The notes below the pieces were generated by a model. That model was given only the letters and a program-made list of their open reading frames with translations. It did not search any database and was not told the origin of the DNA. Positions 44,038 through 54,240 of a stretch of DNA of 64,000 bases are shown piece by piece. The stretch is from positions 882,430-946,429 of the forward strand of contig FJOG01000001.1 of NCBI GenBank assembly GCA_900073065.1. Direction: 5' to 3'. This stretch comes from Phialocephala subalpina (Eukaryota; Ascomycota; Leotiomycetes; Helotiales; Mollisiaceae). A program made the translations under genes and the position numbers. Position 1 is the stretch's first letter. Every line of letters starts with the position of its first letter.

Positions 44038-45372
44038 TCAAGCCCACATACAGCCACTGCTCTCCACGTAGCTCTTTCTCACGCCATACAAGGTACTCAG
44101 ACCATCGCTCCACACCTCCGTTGCCTCATCAAGTGATCCAAGAACGTGCTCCGTGGTTTCATGTCTCTTCAGCGCAATGTTCCAACTGAAGCTCGAATGG
44201 CCCACGCCCGCAAACTCCTGTGCCTTCGTCAACACCAAATAATCTATCATTGCTCTCTGATCCCAGCTAAGTTTATCCAGTTCCTCCCCATCTTCCCCTT
44301 TCAGCAGATCCTCCTTGTGTGTAATTGCGATGTTGTACTCTTCCGCCTGTAAGCCGAGGTGGTGGACTTCGGCGAGGTTGCCTGATGACACGTACATCAC
44401 CTGCGTCTTGGCTGAAAACGCTTGCTTGAGGTAGGCATTGGATTGGGCGGTGTAATGGCTGTAGACAATGTCGCTGTTGTGTCTCTTCTCCTCTGCGAAA
44501 GGGTTCTCGGTTCCGAGATGGGCGCCGAAGAATGAGGGGTTGATGATGGACTCTGAAAGGTTCATTGGGAGGTCATACCAATCCGACATCTTCATGAGAG
44601 TCCTCGTTGCAATACGGCGGACATCAGGTCGGAACTTGAGAATGTTGCCGAATGTGTGAGCGACTCCGTGTCCGTCGGAGTGAATCGGGTAGTGGAGGAA
44701 CGATTGCATTAGATCGATGATTATGGGTTCCTTCTGGTTCTCTTTCGACATGTATGCATCAATCCAGGCTGCCAGACGGATGGGCCATTCCTCGGGTTTC
44801 TTGATACCACTCGCTGGGATGTCGACAAAGAGGTTCTCAGGAGTGAGGCCTCGTCTTCTTGGAGTCTCGACCGGCTCCATTTTTCGGATCAGATTCAGCT
44901 CGGGACATGACTTTCGAAGAGAGTCTGCAAAGTGGTTCTTGTCGAACATGTATTCCATTCCTTGTCTGGGTATCCCATGTCGACGTTGAATCTCAGGTGC
45001 GGCATCCAGCTCGTCGTGGCCTCTGGGAGCAATGGTCGGGAGAACGAGAGCTCCTCCTGCCCCAATGGCATATCTAACACAATTGAGAATCGAGTTTCTC
45101 ACATGTCCAACCCCGCCGTGGTTTTCATCGCAGGTGAAGACCAAAGTAGAGTTCCATTCCTGCTTCGCGCACATATCCCTCATGGCCTGCGAATCAACGG
45201 GAGGGAAATCGAAAACATCAGCCTCCTTGACCGAGAGAGCTCCATTTGAAATGTTCCACGGCACCCTGTCCGCAAGCTTTCGGTGATCGACACCGAAAAT
45301 GAGCCATACTAGAAAGAGGGCGATGCCTCCAAAGACAAAGGGTCGTCGACTGATAAGTTGCGTGCACTGCAT
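44038..45372 (-). CDS. Type II membrane protein, O-fucosyltransferase-like fold
   Basis: Single long exon of 444 residues from ATG 45372 (MQCTQLISRRPFVFGGIALF). The N-terminal anchor spans residues ~11-26. The lumenal domain has STLVFTCDENHGGVGHVRNS then ILNCVRYAIGAGGALVLPTI, which resembles the GDP-fucose O-fucosyltransferase superfamily N-lobe in fungal proteins. C-terminal segments include HHLGLQAEEYNIA and MIDYLVLTKAQEFAGVGHSS, close to the donor-binding region of that fold. It probably resides in the Golgi/ER; activity is inferred. A possible alternative 5' exon (MARSKLFFQLVYFSSYSS, ATG about 45567) lies upstream and could be spliced to it. Confidence 0.75.
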   Translation of the reverse strand: MQCTQLISRRPFVFGGIALFLVWLIFGVDHRKLADRVPWNISNGALSVKEADVFDFPPVDSQAMRDMCAKQEWNSTLVFTCDENHGGVGHVRNSILNCVRYAIGAGGALVLPTIAPRGHDELDAAPEIQRRHGIPRQGMEYMFDKNHFADSLRKSCPELNLIRKMEPVETPRRRGLTPENLFVDIPASGIKKPEEWPIRLAAWIDAYMSKENQKEPIIIDLMQSFLHYPIHSDGHGVAHTFGNILKFRPDVRRIATRTLMKMSDWYDLPMNLSESIINPSFFGAHLGTENPFAEEKRHNSDIVYSHYTAQSNAYLKQAFSAKTQVMYVSSGNLAEVHHLGLQAEEYNIAITHKEDLLKGEDGEELDKLSWDQRAMIDYLVLTKAQEFAGVGHSSFSWNIALKRHETTEHVLGSLDEATEVWSDGLSTLYGVRKSYVESSGCMWA

Positions 45373-46466
45373 CGTGATATCTCAATGTCCTGTATCTCGG
45401 AGTCAGCATCTCGTTCCCTTCACTGCAAAAAGACGAGAAGAATGTCCTGGGATTCTCAGGACATTCAAGACTCCCAAAACCAGTAGAAGATGCAATAACA
45501 TACCTGGAACGCCTGAAGAGTAAGAAGAGAAGTAGACCAGCTGGAAGAAAAGTTTTGAGCGCGCCATGATGGGTAGCGATCGATTTGCCGTGCATGAGCT
45601 GAGAGCTGCCTTGGTGATGCTTGAAATGTTTGAAGTTGATCCTGGTCGAGGATCTGTGGGGTAGGTACGAAGCGATAACAGGGGTGCAAATATCTCCGAT
45701 TCTAATCGCACGACACCTCCCTTCTCAGTACTGAGAAAGAAGCTATAGACCTCGGAACAATTCAAACTTTCGAATGTCCTAGCTTCTGAGGGACTTTGAA
45801 AAGAGCATTCAATTGTTGAATTAACATCCTTCAAGAAATATCGGAAATCTTCCTCTCACGCATTGCCGGCTTGGCGAAAGTGCGTGAAACAACCCGGAGG
45901 CGGTCCCAAACAGCTGAAACGCAATCAAGAAGTCTCGAGAACAAACCAAAACGTATGCGCCACATGCCATGAGAGACGCCACCCTTCGAACTTTCCGTAA
46001 GCTTCGCTGGGAAGTGTTACATCTGATTCCAACGTGTGGAAAAGCGGGCGCCCAAGACAGACAAAAATTGACTCGCTTATATACAATTTCGTACTGGACA
46101 TTGAGGCTCCTCTAGTACGGACCTCATTTTGATCTCTTCTCGTCCCTTGCGTTCCTTCCCTTTGCTGTTTGCTCAAATTTATACATACTCAAACAATATT
46201 TTAAAATACCATCCATACCGGACAAGGACTGGACGTAGCGGGAGCCGGACTTGATTTTTGCGCTTTTCTAGTTTTCACTCAATCTCCAGTGATACCGAGG
46301 AATCAGGTTTGTAACTTCACTTTGCATCGGATTACCTCGATTGTCTGAACGATTCTCCAGTCTTCGAAAACTTCTGGGTACGATACTCGACCAATCACAG
46401 GACATCATTCCCGACTGAACACTTTCTAACAGCATCAAAGTCAAGATAGCTCTAGATCGAGGAACG
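45373..46466. promoter_or_regulatory. Upstream region of the O-fucosyltransferase-like gene
   Basis: No independent gene is supported. It holds a 10 bp inverted repeat (GAATGTCCTG 45440-45449 with CAGGACATTC 45457-45466) close to the start codon, possibly inside a 5' intron. Confidence 0.35.
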
Positions 46467-46749
46467 ATGCACTATGGGACGTGGTTTATGGTCCTTCTCA
46501 CCATAATGTGGCTTCTTTTCAGCCTGGGTGAAAAGGGACATATGTCTGGGTGAGCCTGTCTCGTCATCTTGGCTGCTTACGCCAATTCCAACTACATTGT
46601 GTATACTATGGCGCAGTATTGGGTTTCTGAAGCTGCGAAAACAGGGATCCGGAGTCCAGAGTGTGAATCCTGCCGGGGTCAAGATTTTGGAGGGGAGAGG
46701 AAACCTCGGACGCCTGGTTTTCATCAAAATACTGGTCAGCCAGAGCTAG
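46467..46749 (+). CDS. Possible small hydrophobic or secreted protein
   Basis: ATG 46467 opens MHYGTWFMVLLTIMWLLFSL, a plausible signal or anchor helix. It is followed by a GTGAGC donor (about 46551) and a GCAG acceptor (about 46616) that join a frame ending at TAG 46747-46749. The product would be about 72 residues. There is no homology signal I can see, and other splice choices exist. Weak. Confidence 0.25.
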
Positions 46750-47596
46750 GAGTGAACGGAGCTGCAGCAGAACAGCAGAGAAATTGAGAAGATCTATTCG
46801 ATTTAGAGCTTTTTCCATGTTTTGTGGCTAGTTTGGGCAGGCTACACATCACTAACTGGCACCTATGACGCCTGAATATCGAACTCACACTATTATGCAT
46901 CAACTAAAGCAAAAACGCATAATATCAATCTGCATTCTGAAGAAAATCCAGCTTCTCAATCTTTAAAGCAAACACCATATCATTTTGCGCTTCGCATTTG
47001 CACTTCGCATTGTATGATTCTGTCGCAGACATACTACCTCTGCCAGGTAGAGAATGTCTCAGTCTCGCCTTGCTTTACGTCCTTTCCCGCTGCGCTTCAC
47101 AGAAGAGGGCCTGTGAAGCTGTCGGAAGATTTCTCAGCTTATATCAGCACGTCATTTTGACTTGTCTTCTCTTCCTTTCACTAGAGCCGAGTGTCGGCTT
47201 TATACATGCATTTTCATGTAGTGTAGGGCTTCATGGGTGGAGCTATACGTACTGCATTGTCGTCAACGTAATAATCGTTATTGTCTTGCTCTTCTATATA
47301 ACGGCAGCACAAATCGAAGCATGGGAGGCGCATGGTCGAAAGAAGATCGCTATCAACGAAGGCTGTCAGCGACATAGTGGAGGAAAGATTGGCAGTAAGA
47401 CTTGTAAGGGAACGTATTGCGATTCGTGGGAATGCATCAGATTGACAGACATCATCAAAGCGCATGGTGGAGAAGGGGCGTACTTGAAGATGTCGAATAC
47501 AAAGAAGGATGACCAGCTTCGAGATGCAAGGGCATGACATTATATCAGGAGGGATGGAAGAATAATCAGTGCAGCATCCTGGATGCCGACCTCAAG
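46750..47596. other. Region with a long frame lacking a start codon
   Basis: A 179-codon frame (46998-47537) has no ATG until its end and overlaps a 108-codon frame on the other strand. It contains a hydrophobic run (YCIVVNVIIVIVLLFYITAA), so part of a spliced membrane protein is conceivable. I could not find supporting splice sites. Confidence 0.25.
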
Positions 47597-48096
47597 CCAA
47601 ACATACGAAACACAGAAAGACCAAGGAGGACAAGGACATTGTTACGCCAAATTCAGGGTGGTGACAGAGATGTTATTCAACTTCTCCTCTACCTTTGTTT
47701 ATTGTTCGTTCTGCAGCTTCTGCTTGCTATCAATCCACCCTTTACATGCCCTTCATGACCATCACTGGTTCCCTTCCTTCCAATTTCCCTGCAATCACAA
47801 CCTCCAAGCAAACCATTCCTACAAGAGACACCGTATCGATCATCTACCAAACATACGAAACACAGAAAGACCAAGGAGGACAAGGACATTGTTACGCCAA
47901 ATTCAGGGTGGTGACAGAGATGTTATTCAACTTCTCCTCTACCTTTGTTTATTGTTCGTTCTGCAGCTTCTGCTTGCTATCAATCCACCCTTTACATGCC
48001 CTTCATGACCATCACTGGTTCCCTTCCTTCCAATTTCCCTGCAATCACAACCTCCAAGCAAACCATTCCTACAAGAGACACCGTATCGATCATCTA
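47597..48096. repeat. Perfect 250 bp tandem duplication
   Basis: Positions 47597-47846 and 47847-48096 are identical as far as I can see (start CCAAACATACG, end CGATCATCTA). The unit holds the 3' part of the leftward membrane-protein gene, so its C-terminal coding end is present twice. Absence of differences implies a recent event or an assembly artefact. Confidence 0.9.
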
Positions 48097-48562
48097 CTGG
48101 ATCGTATACCAAGAAGTGACGTGTCATAGGACGAGATGGTCTATCCATGCAAATATTAATGGCAATATGGGTGACCAAGTATGAACCAATAATACCGACA
48201 GCTGGGAAGGGTGGAAGATCTTGGACGTATGCTCGCGCAATGAGATAGATAGAGGTGAAGGCGACGAAGTTGTTTAGTAGGACCGTGGCTTTGAATCCCA
48301 GCATACTGAATTCAGTGTTGGTAGTGTGGATGAAGACATAGCGGTTCCAGCGAAGGATAGTTTGAGAAGACCAAAGGTGAACCAAGTGTAGGATTGCGTA
48401 GAGGAGCTTGACGAGGTATGAGTGGCTGAATTCCGGGCTGAATGTTGCCATGGAGTAGAGTAACAGAAAACCAGATAGGTAGGATGAGAAGGCGCAGACT
48501 TTGTCGAGGAGCGCGTTGGTTTGGATTGGCTTCATTTTATCGGGCGAGACTTGGAAGGGCAT
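47939..48562 (-). CDS. Small multi-pass membrane protein of unknown function
   Basis: The first in-frame ATG is 48562 (MPFQVSPDKMKPIQTNALL); the frame upstream has none. The 207-residue product has about four hydrophobic helices (VCAFSSYLSGFLLLYSMATF, LVKLLYAILHLVHL, VLLNNFVAFTSIYLIARAY, VGIIGSYLVTHIAINI). It then has a Gly/Cys/Arg-rich tail encoded inside the second copy of the 250 bp duplication. The tail reads unlike the helical part, so the true end may be an intron at the FLVYDP/VDDRYG junction. Function unknown. Confidence 0.5.
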   Translation of the reverse strand: MPFQVSPDKMKPIQTNALLDKVCAFSSYLSGFLLLYSMATFSPEFSHSYLVKLLYAILHLVHLWSSQTILRWNRYVFIHTTNTEFSMLGFKATVLLNNFVAFTSIYLIARAYVQDLPPFPAVGIIGSYLVTHIAINICMDRPSRPMTRHFLVYDPVDDRYGVSCRNGLLGGCDCREIGRKGTSDGHEGHVKGGLIASRSCRTNNKQR

Positions 48563-49323
48563 TTCGACTGTCGAAATTAGTGTGTGTAGTTGCGTAAGAA
48601 GAAGATTGGCTTTGCGATGGAGTTTGTTGTGCAAGTCGCGTTAGGTGATCTTTGCAGAGAGCGGCCGGATTGCCAGGAGTGGCGGCAGGTGTAACGGTAA
48701 GAGCACGATAGAAGCGCTAGATGATAAAAACAAAAAGAAAACCGAAGGGCAAGTCTCCTACCTTAAAAATAAATGGGGAGCATGCGCGCTAGCTGGTTAG
48801 TTGCTGGACCGACGAATTCCCAGCGTTCCACCCTTCATCCTGACATTTCATGTACAATCGGTAGAAGTTTGTCGACCCGAAAGCTAGGACTTTCAGAAGA
48901 CCAACCTCACATTTATCCAGTCTTTTAACTCTTCCAGACTTGGCAGGACAACAGTGGAGGCTTGTCTGAGCTGATATATTATCATTGGTAGAGCATCGTG
49001 ATCTTCGCTAACTGCCGTTGTCTACGTTGTTCAGACAAGGTCACGAAGTGGGCCAAGAAATTTCTGGCGAGCCTGGGAGATCGGGAACGCTGCATTTATC
49101 ATATCTAGATACCTTCTCAAAGTGCGGCAATCTGCAATAATGTTTCAGCAATTTTTATGTTCCTAAGCTGAAGAAGCAATAAAGATATACTTAAGTCTTA
49201 GTGTAAAATATCTGTCTACCCATTTGAAATCGAGCTTGAGCGAAGTTGCCTCCATTCAACTACACACTCTCGTATTCTAGAATCTGCGAGTCTGCGAGCA
49301 TCTCGATCTCGATTTTGGGATCT
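48563..49323. other. Intergenic region, no gene seen
   Basis: No supported frame and no convincing RNA gene. Confidence 0.35.
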
Positions 49324-50360
49324 CTAAGCAATCATCTTCGTTGCCATGGCGGTCTTTGTGTCGATCAATGTTGCTGAAACTGAGCAGCACGCACTCATAG
49401 GCTCTATCCTTGGTCCGCCGGTAAAATCACTCAGACGATGTCGCCGCTCAATATTATAGCGAGCAGGCCAAGTTGCAAGAATTCGAGGTAACTTCTCCAA
49501 GTCGTCGTCTCTCGTGCTATCCTCCAGCCCAATCGTCACATACCCATTCATGAAGCTGACAGACGTCATAGCTCCCCAGATCATGGCCCCTTTCGCCTCT
49601 CTTTCTACAGCATCATAGACCTTTTGTCCGCCGCTCTTCCGTAGAAGATTGTAGGCATACCAGACGGTATCATTTGCCAGTTTTGTTCTGTCTCGATAGA
49701 CGATGGGATCTGCTTCCAAGTCAACAAACTCAGATAGCTGTTCTTTATCCAGCCTGCCTTGGGTAAATCTTCCAGACTGCATACAAGCCAATAACCAATA
49801 GTGGAACATGTTAGCAAGATTTTGCGTATCAATGCTGAAGAATACAACTCACCTTTCTTTATTGCTGCGACTTTCACTAGGTCTCCTTTATTCAACAGCT
49901 TTATCTGGCGGTCTTCGCCTCCTCGAAAGTCTTGGGTCATTGTAGCAACAAAGTCGTTGACGTAAATGATTTTCTCGGTGTCTTTGTGGTCTTTGCGTCG
50001 AAGAAAGCGAGGGCCTGGGATGATAGTAACACTTTCTGGGACGAGAAATTCCGCAATCTCTTCAACTTCTGGTGTCTTCTCTTCCGCTTCGCCATCTTCC
50101 AAACGCAATAAAGGCTCTGAGTCAGCCTTTTGAGTTGAATTCGAACGAGTATTTGTGGTCTCCAAAGGTTGTAGATGAATGATTTGAACGCAGGCACTGA
50201 TGGCAGCACCGGCGACAATGAAAAGGAGCAGGATTGACATTGATGCTGTTCCGAAACCTACTTCTCCATCGACGGCAGGGAAGAATAGGACGAGAAAGCT
50301 CAGAAGTGTGCATACGACGGTGGCCGTGATAGCAAAGTAGGGATGATATTCGTGTGCCAT
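49324..50360 (-). CDS. Membrane-anchored hypothetical protein
   Basis: ATG 50360 begins MAHEYHPYFAITATVVCTLL. Two transmembrane helices (about 8-28 and 39-60) are followed by an acidic linker and a soluble part (FLVPESVTIIPGPRFLRR, VNDFVATMTQDFRGGEDRQI). A second frame carries the C-terminal block (SGRFTQGRLDKEQLSEFVDL to 49324). They join if a ~104 bp intron runs from a GTGAAAG donor (about 49883) to the ATGCAG acceptor near 49780; the obvious GTGAGT donor gives a stop. The exact intron is unresolved. No known domain. Confidence 0.55.
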
Positions 50361-50648
50361 TTCCCCTGTGAATTATGAGTAGGAGGCGGATTGCATGGGG
50401 TGAACGCACACTTACTGGGAGAGTATTGTTATCGAAAAGGTAGGAGTATGTGACTATTTCGTCAGTGAATGTATCTTAGGCCACTTCTTTTGTAGGAGAA
50501 GAGGTTGTGCACATAATTGCTGAGAAAATGAGAACCTGAGTATATATGTGATATGTCATACCGGGACTTGCCCTCATCTAAACTGTGTTCAGGAGACAAA
50601 TTTAGAATCAAGATAAGTTCGAACGGGTTGGGGACTAGGAGTTAGTAG

Positions 50649-51165
50649 CAGGGTGTCCAATAAGTCAGTCAATCAGTCATCAGTTGAGAGTAAACCCTCA
50701 ACTGAGTGACTAATCACAAAGGGCCCAACTATATGATTAATTATACTCAACTGATTAGTTACTAATCAATTGAAAATGTGACTAAAAGTCACGTTATATT
50801 AATAAAAACTTAAAGATATACTCGCAAAATCTAATAGCTTATTTATTCTTTAAACACTTCTAAGTATAATAGACTTTTATAGCTATAACTGCAAGTATTT
50901 TTAAAGTATTTCAGAGCTATTTTCAAGTCTTAAAATTTAGAGACTTTGCTTTTAAATTCTCGACTTTTTGGACAACTTTAGCCTTAAAATAGCTATATTT
51001 GTACTTAAAATTAGAGTATTCCGAGGCTCTCTAACTAACTAATTACTGATTAGTTGGGTAAACAGCCGGCTGATTTACTGATCTAATTTAAAATGGTCAA
51101 CTGATTGGCTTTAACTAACGACTGATCAGTTGACTGATCAGTCAATTGACTTATTGGACAGCCTG
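50649..51165. mobile_element. 517 bp non-autonomous hAT-like element with 8 bp target duplication
   Basis: The element starts CAGGGTGTCCAATAAGTCA and the complement of its right end reads CAGGCTGTCCAATAAGTCA (18 of 19 identical). GTTAGTAG occurs directly outside both ends (50641-50648 and 51166-51173), an exact 8 bp duplication. CAGG-type ends plus 8 bp duplication are diagnostic of hAT transposons. The interior is very AT-rich, with subterminal CAGTTGA/TCAGTCAA repeats and no transposase. Confidence 0.82.
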
Positions 51166-51473
51166 GTTAGTAGCAATTCTGCCTTCACACACTTGACCAA
51201 AACATACTAGACTCGGCCACAGAATTCTGGAACGCACAATATGTCCTGATGCGACTTTACATGAGATGTGCTATCTGTGACGAGGGAGAATTTAGACATT
51301 GAATTAAGCCAACATTACCTGTTGTTCATTCCCATATGCAACTTCTCTGCTTACAAAATCCACTCCTACTCCCAGTTTCTTCTCGGACTGGTGATCTCCT
51401 ATGACACATTACCCTCCTCTTACAAGGACCAAGTGCAAATGCACACGCACAGGCCGAAAAGATCCTTAGAACC

Positions 51474-52174
51474 TCAAAGATTTTCGAACCTCGTAAAAGT
51501 GTTATCGGCTTTTAGATTTAAAGTATCAAAAGTTCCGTTCTCGGTAAGGATAACTTCCACAAGACCATCTCCTTCCAGTCCATTCTGCTCTATCGCTATG
51601 GTGCTCGCCTGCTCCTTTCTTCTCTCCTCCTTGCACCTGTCGGTGGCATCCATTGCATAAACCAAAATAACTATAAACTCAGCGATGTTGAAATGAAACC
51701 TCCAAGATGGTAGCTATCCTAGCTGAGATACCCCTGCAAGTCTTCTGCTCTCTTTGACAGAGACCTCGGCTACTATTGTGCCGAAGAAGAAGAGCATGAA
51801 GATGAGGTAATGTTGGATATCACAAAGAAATGAAGCTGTTTAAATAAGTGAGTATTTGGGGACCAACTTGGGGAGGGATTAGAAGAGCTGCTTGCTTACC
51901 AGTGGGCTGACAGTAGCATTTTGATTGGACGAGAGTATTTGGTTGTGCCATAATGGATCTCAATCGTTGTCTCTCGAGATGCATCGGTGCAAATTGTGTC
52001 TATTCTCAAAAATGATCTGCTCGATTTCAAATCTTGAGAGTTGGAGATCTCATACGGCATGAAGGAGGTGCTGTCATTGAAACTTAGTGTTGTGTGGGAA
52101 ATTTTCGGTCCCAAGAATTGTCTCAACCGATCCTTAGAACGGGGACGTATCACTACTGGCCAATGAGAACCCAT
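51474..52174 (-). CDS. Possible multi-exon hypothetical protein, structure unresolved
   Basis: Read leftward: an open exon from ATG 52174 (MGSHWPVVIRPRSKDRLRQF) ends at a GTAAGC donor near 51897. A hydrophobic stretch (HYLIFMLFFFGTIVAEVSV, about 51760-51815) and a charged block (MDATDRCKEERRKEQASTIA to 51474) follow. They look like parts of one small membrane protein, but I could not make the phases agree, so there may be lesions. Confidence 0.3.
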
Positions 52175-52353
52175 TCTGGATTGAAAACGAAAAAAGTAAC
52201 ATGCAGCAGCATCTCATCGAAAGAAAAACTTCCCAAACACGAACTCAAAAGTTCAAGAACGACAGATGCATTAGTACGTGTTAAGAGCCTCTCAATATGC
52301 ACGATTGGGAGACTGCCTCGTTCTTGTTACTAAGTTTCTCACTTCCAACTCCA

Positions 52354-52770
52354 TCATACCATCATCGCCTCTATTTCTCCCAAAGTCTTCAGTGCCTCCT
52401 TAATGTCGTCCTTGATGTCGTTTTTCAGCTCATCCTCAAACTCGCCATCGAGTTCCTCGTCCGTTTTTGGAATACCCATATCATTACCATCACGCTTTGC
52501 TTTCTTCTAATCCTCTTCTCCCGTCCTGATGCTGTCGTAGACTTTTTCGAGACAGTAGCTGAACTTTTCGGCAAGAGAGAGTATACCCGTTTCGTAATCG
52601 TCAGTCGAAGCTTGAATGGACTTTTCAACCGGAGGGCTAACAGCTTGTGACGATGGGTCATTATTGTCCTTACTCGATGATTCCTTCTCTTTGAGTGACA
52701 TGCTTGGGCCCTCCCTGGTGGTATTGAAATTGAGATCAGGAATCAGGAGATCTCCTTCCGTAGCTTCCAT
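52354..52770 (-). pseudogene. Small acidic protein interrupted by one TAG
   Basis: ATG 52770 (MEATEGDLLIPDLNFNTTRE) runs 87 codons to TAG 52507-52509. The same frame then continues without interruption as NDMGIPKTDEELDGEFEDEL and KNDIKDDIKEALKTLGEIEA, ending at TGA 52354-52356. The post-stop composition (Asp/Glu/Lys helix) clearly looks coding, so the TAG is probably a nonsense change (CAG to TAG) in a ~138-codon gene. The short form may still be made. Unknown family. Confidence 0.5.
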
Positions 52771-53199
52771 GGAAGAGAGTTGTGTTGTGGAGATCGTTGA
52801 GACGAGGTATTCTGCGTGAAACGTATGTATAGCTCAAATGCATTTCTGCAGTAGATGAACTACTGCATAAGTATTTAGCCACTACATCTACAAGTTTCTG
52901 CGACCTTTAAAGAACAAGGACTGCCTTTCATCTGAGGTGCAGTCTCTTTGATCGATTAGGAAAGGAAGGAAGGGGATGCATAAGAGCCGATAGAAATGGA
53001 ACATGCTGCACACATTGTTCATTTTCAGAAAGAATACCATCTTCTTCTCTTTCTATTATTCCTGCCCAATCGACTTCAATCTCATACCATCCACACTCAG
53101 ACATTCGCTACTTGCCTTACCCTATATAAAGAACGTTACAACGGATATAATACTCCACGCAAAATAGAAATTACACTTCTTTGCCTCTTTATCTGATAG

Positions 53200-54240
53200 T
53201 TGCCCATCATTGTTCTCAATATATATTTCGTTGTTGAAAACTATCTTGACGATCATGCCAACCATAAGTATATATATTATAATCAAATATTTGATATAAA
53301 AAAAGTAATATATTAATCGATATCCTTATAAAGCAAAGATCCTTTAGTATAATTGACCCTTTAGCTTAACCTCGATTATTTCAATGTAAAATCACATTGC
53401 TTTTATCCTAAACAAGATAATCTCAAACTTGATTATTCGGATTTCTAAATTATATAATTTCTTCGAAATTTTTTTTTTAAAAACTTTATAATATTTCAAT
53501 AATATATAATTTTAAATTATTTTATTTATATATTTAATATATTTGATTTTAATGAAATACTTATAATTTAAAATTTAAATAATTTTGATAATAAATAATT
53601 ATTAAATATTATAATTAAATATACTTCTCTCCTTCCGAAAGAAAGGGGTCGTCCGCTTTTAATTGGCTCGATAAGCGAGCCAGCAGACGATCCCTTTCTT
53701 CCTCTGCTTCGACGCGCATATTGCTTTGCAAGCCTCGCAGGGGCGCCGGGGGCCATAAAGTCTTCGACTTTACTAATTAGTTTGTATTCTAAATTTCAAG
53801 TCAAAAGCTCTTAATTTGAGGTTGCTAAAAAGTATAAAAGGAAGTGGTAAGTTTTGAGGAAAGTAGCTCGCAACGGAATAAGGTTCTTCCGGTATGACAG
53901 TTACTCTACAGCCTTTAAAGCCTCAAAATACTCCAAGGGGACACCCCTTAGAGTACCCTTAAGAGTTGTATAGCTATAGAGTTATAAAGAGAGTAGGATT
54001 TTGGTGTTCCAGCGTTTGATGGCCTTGGTACCTCAGGCAGAAACGTACGGGAGAGGTTTTGCGATCGCGATTCTATAGCGCGCAACCACTTATTTAATTA
54101 ATAACGCAACAATAAATTGTTGGTTTGGCTTAAAACTTAGAATATAAGTACTTCTAATTGAGTTTCAACTTATTTACAATTATAAAGCAGTTTGTATAAA
54201 GGGTTGCATTAATATTTAAAGTACAAGTAAATTGAGGTTT
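53200..54240. other. Very AT-rich relic island with a GC-rich fragment
   Basis: 53270-53640 is almost entirely A/T. A sharply bounded GC-rich block at about 53636-53755 (GGGGCGCCGGGGGCC at its right end) has a leftward open reading (MRVEAEEERDRLLARLSSQ). The rest (53800-54240) is again AT-rich, with short repeated phrases (TTTTGGTGTTC at 54000 and 54238). This is typical of RIP-mutated repeats in ascomycetes. The element type is not identifiable. Confidence 0.5.

Noticed and set aside
46998..47537. 179-codon rightward frame with a hydrophobic segment
   Set aside because: It has no ATG start, overlaps an opposite-strand frame, and shows no splice support.
48660..48840. Possible tRNA-like segment
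   Set aside because: No complete cloverleaf, A/B box pair or terminator T-run could be made to fit.
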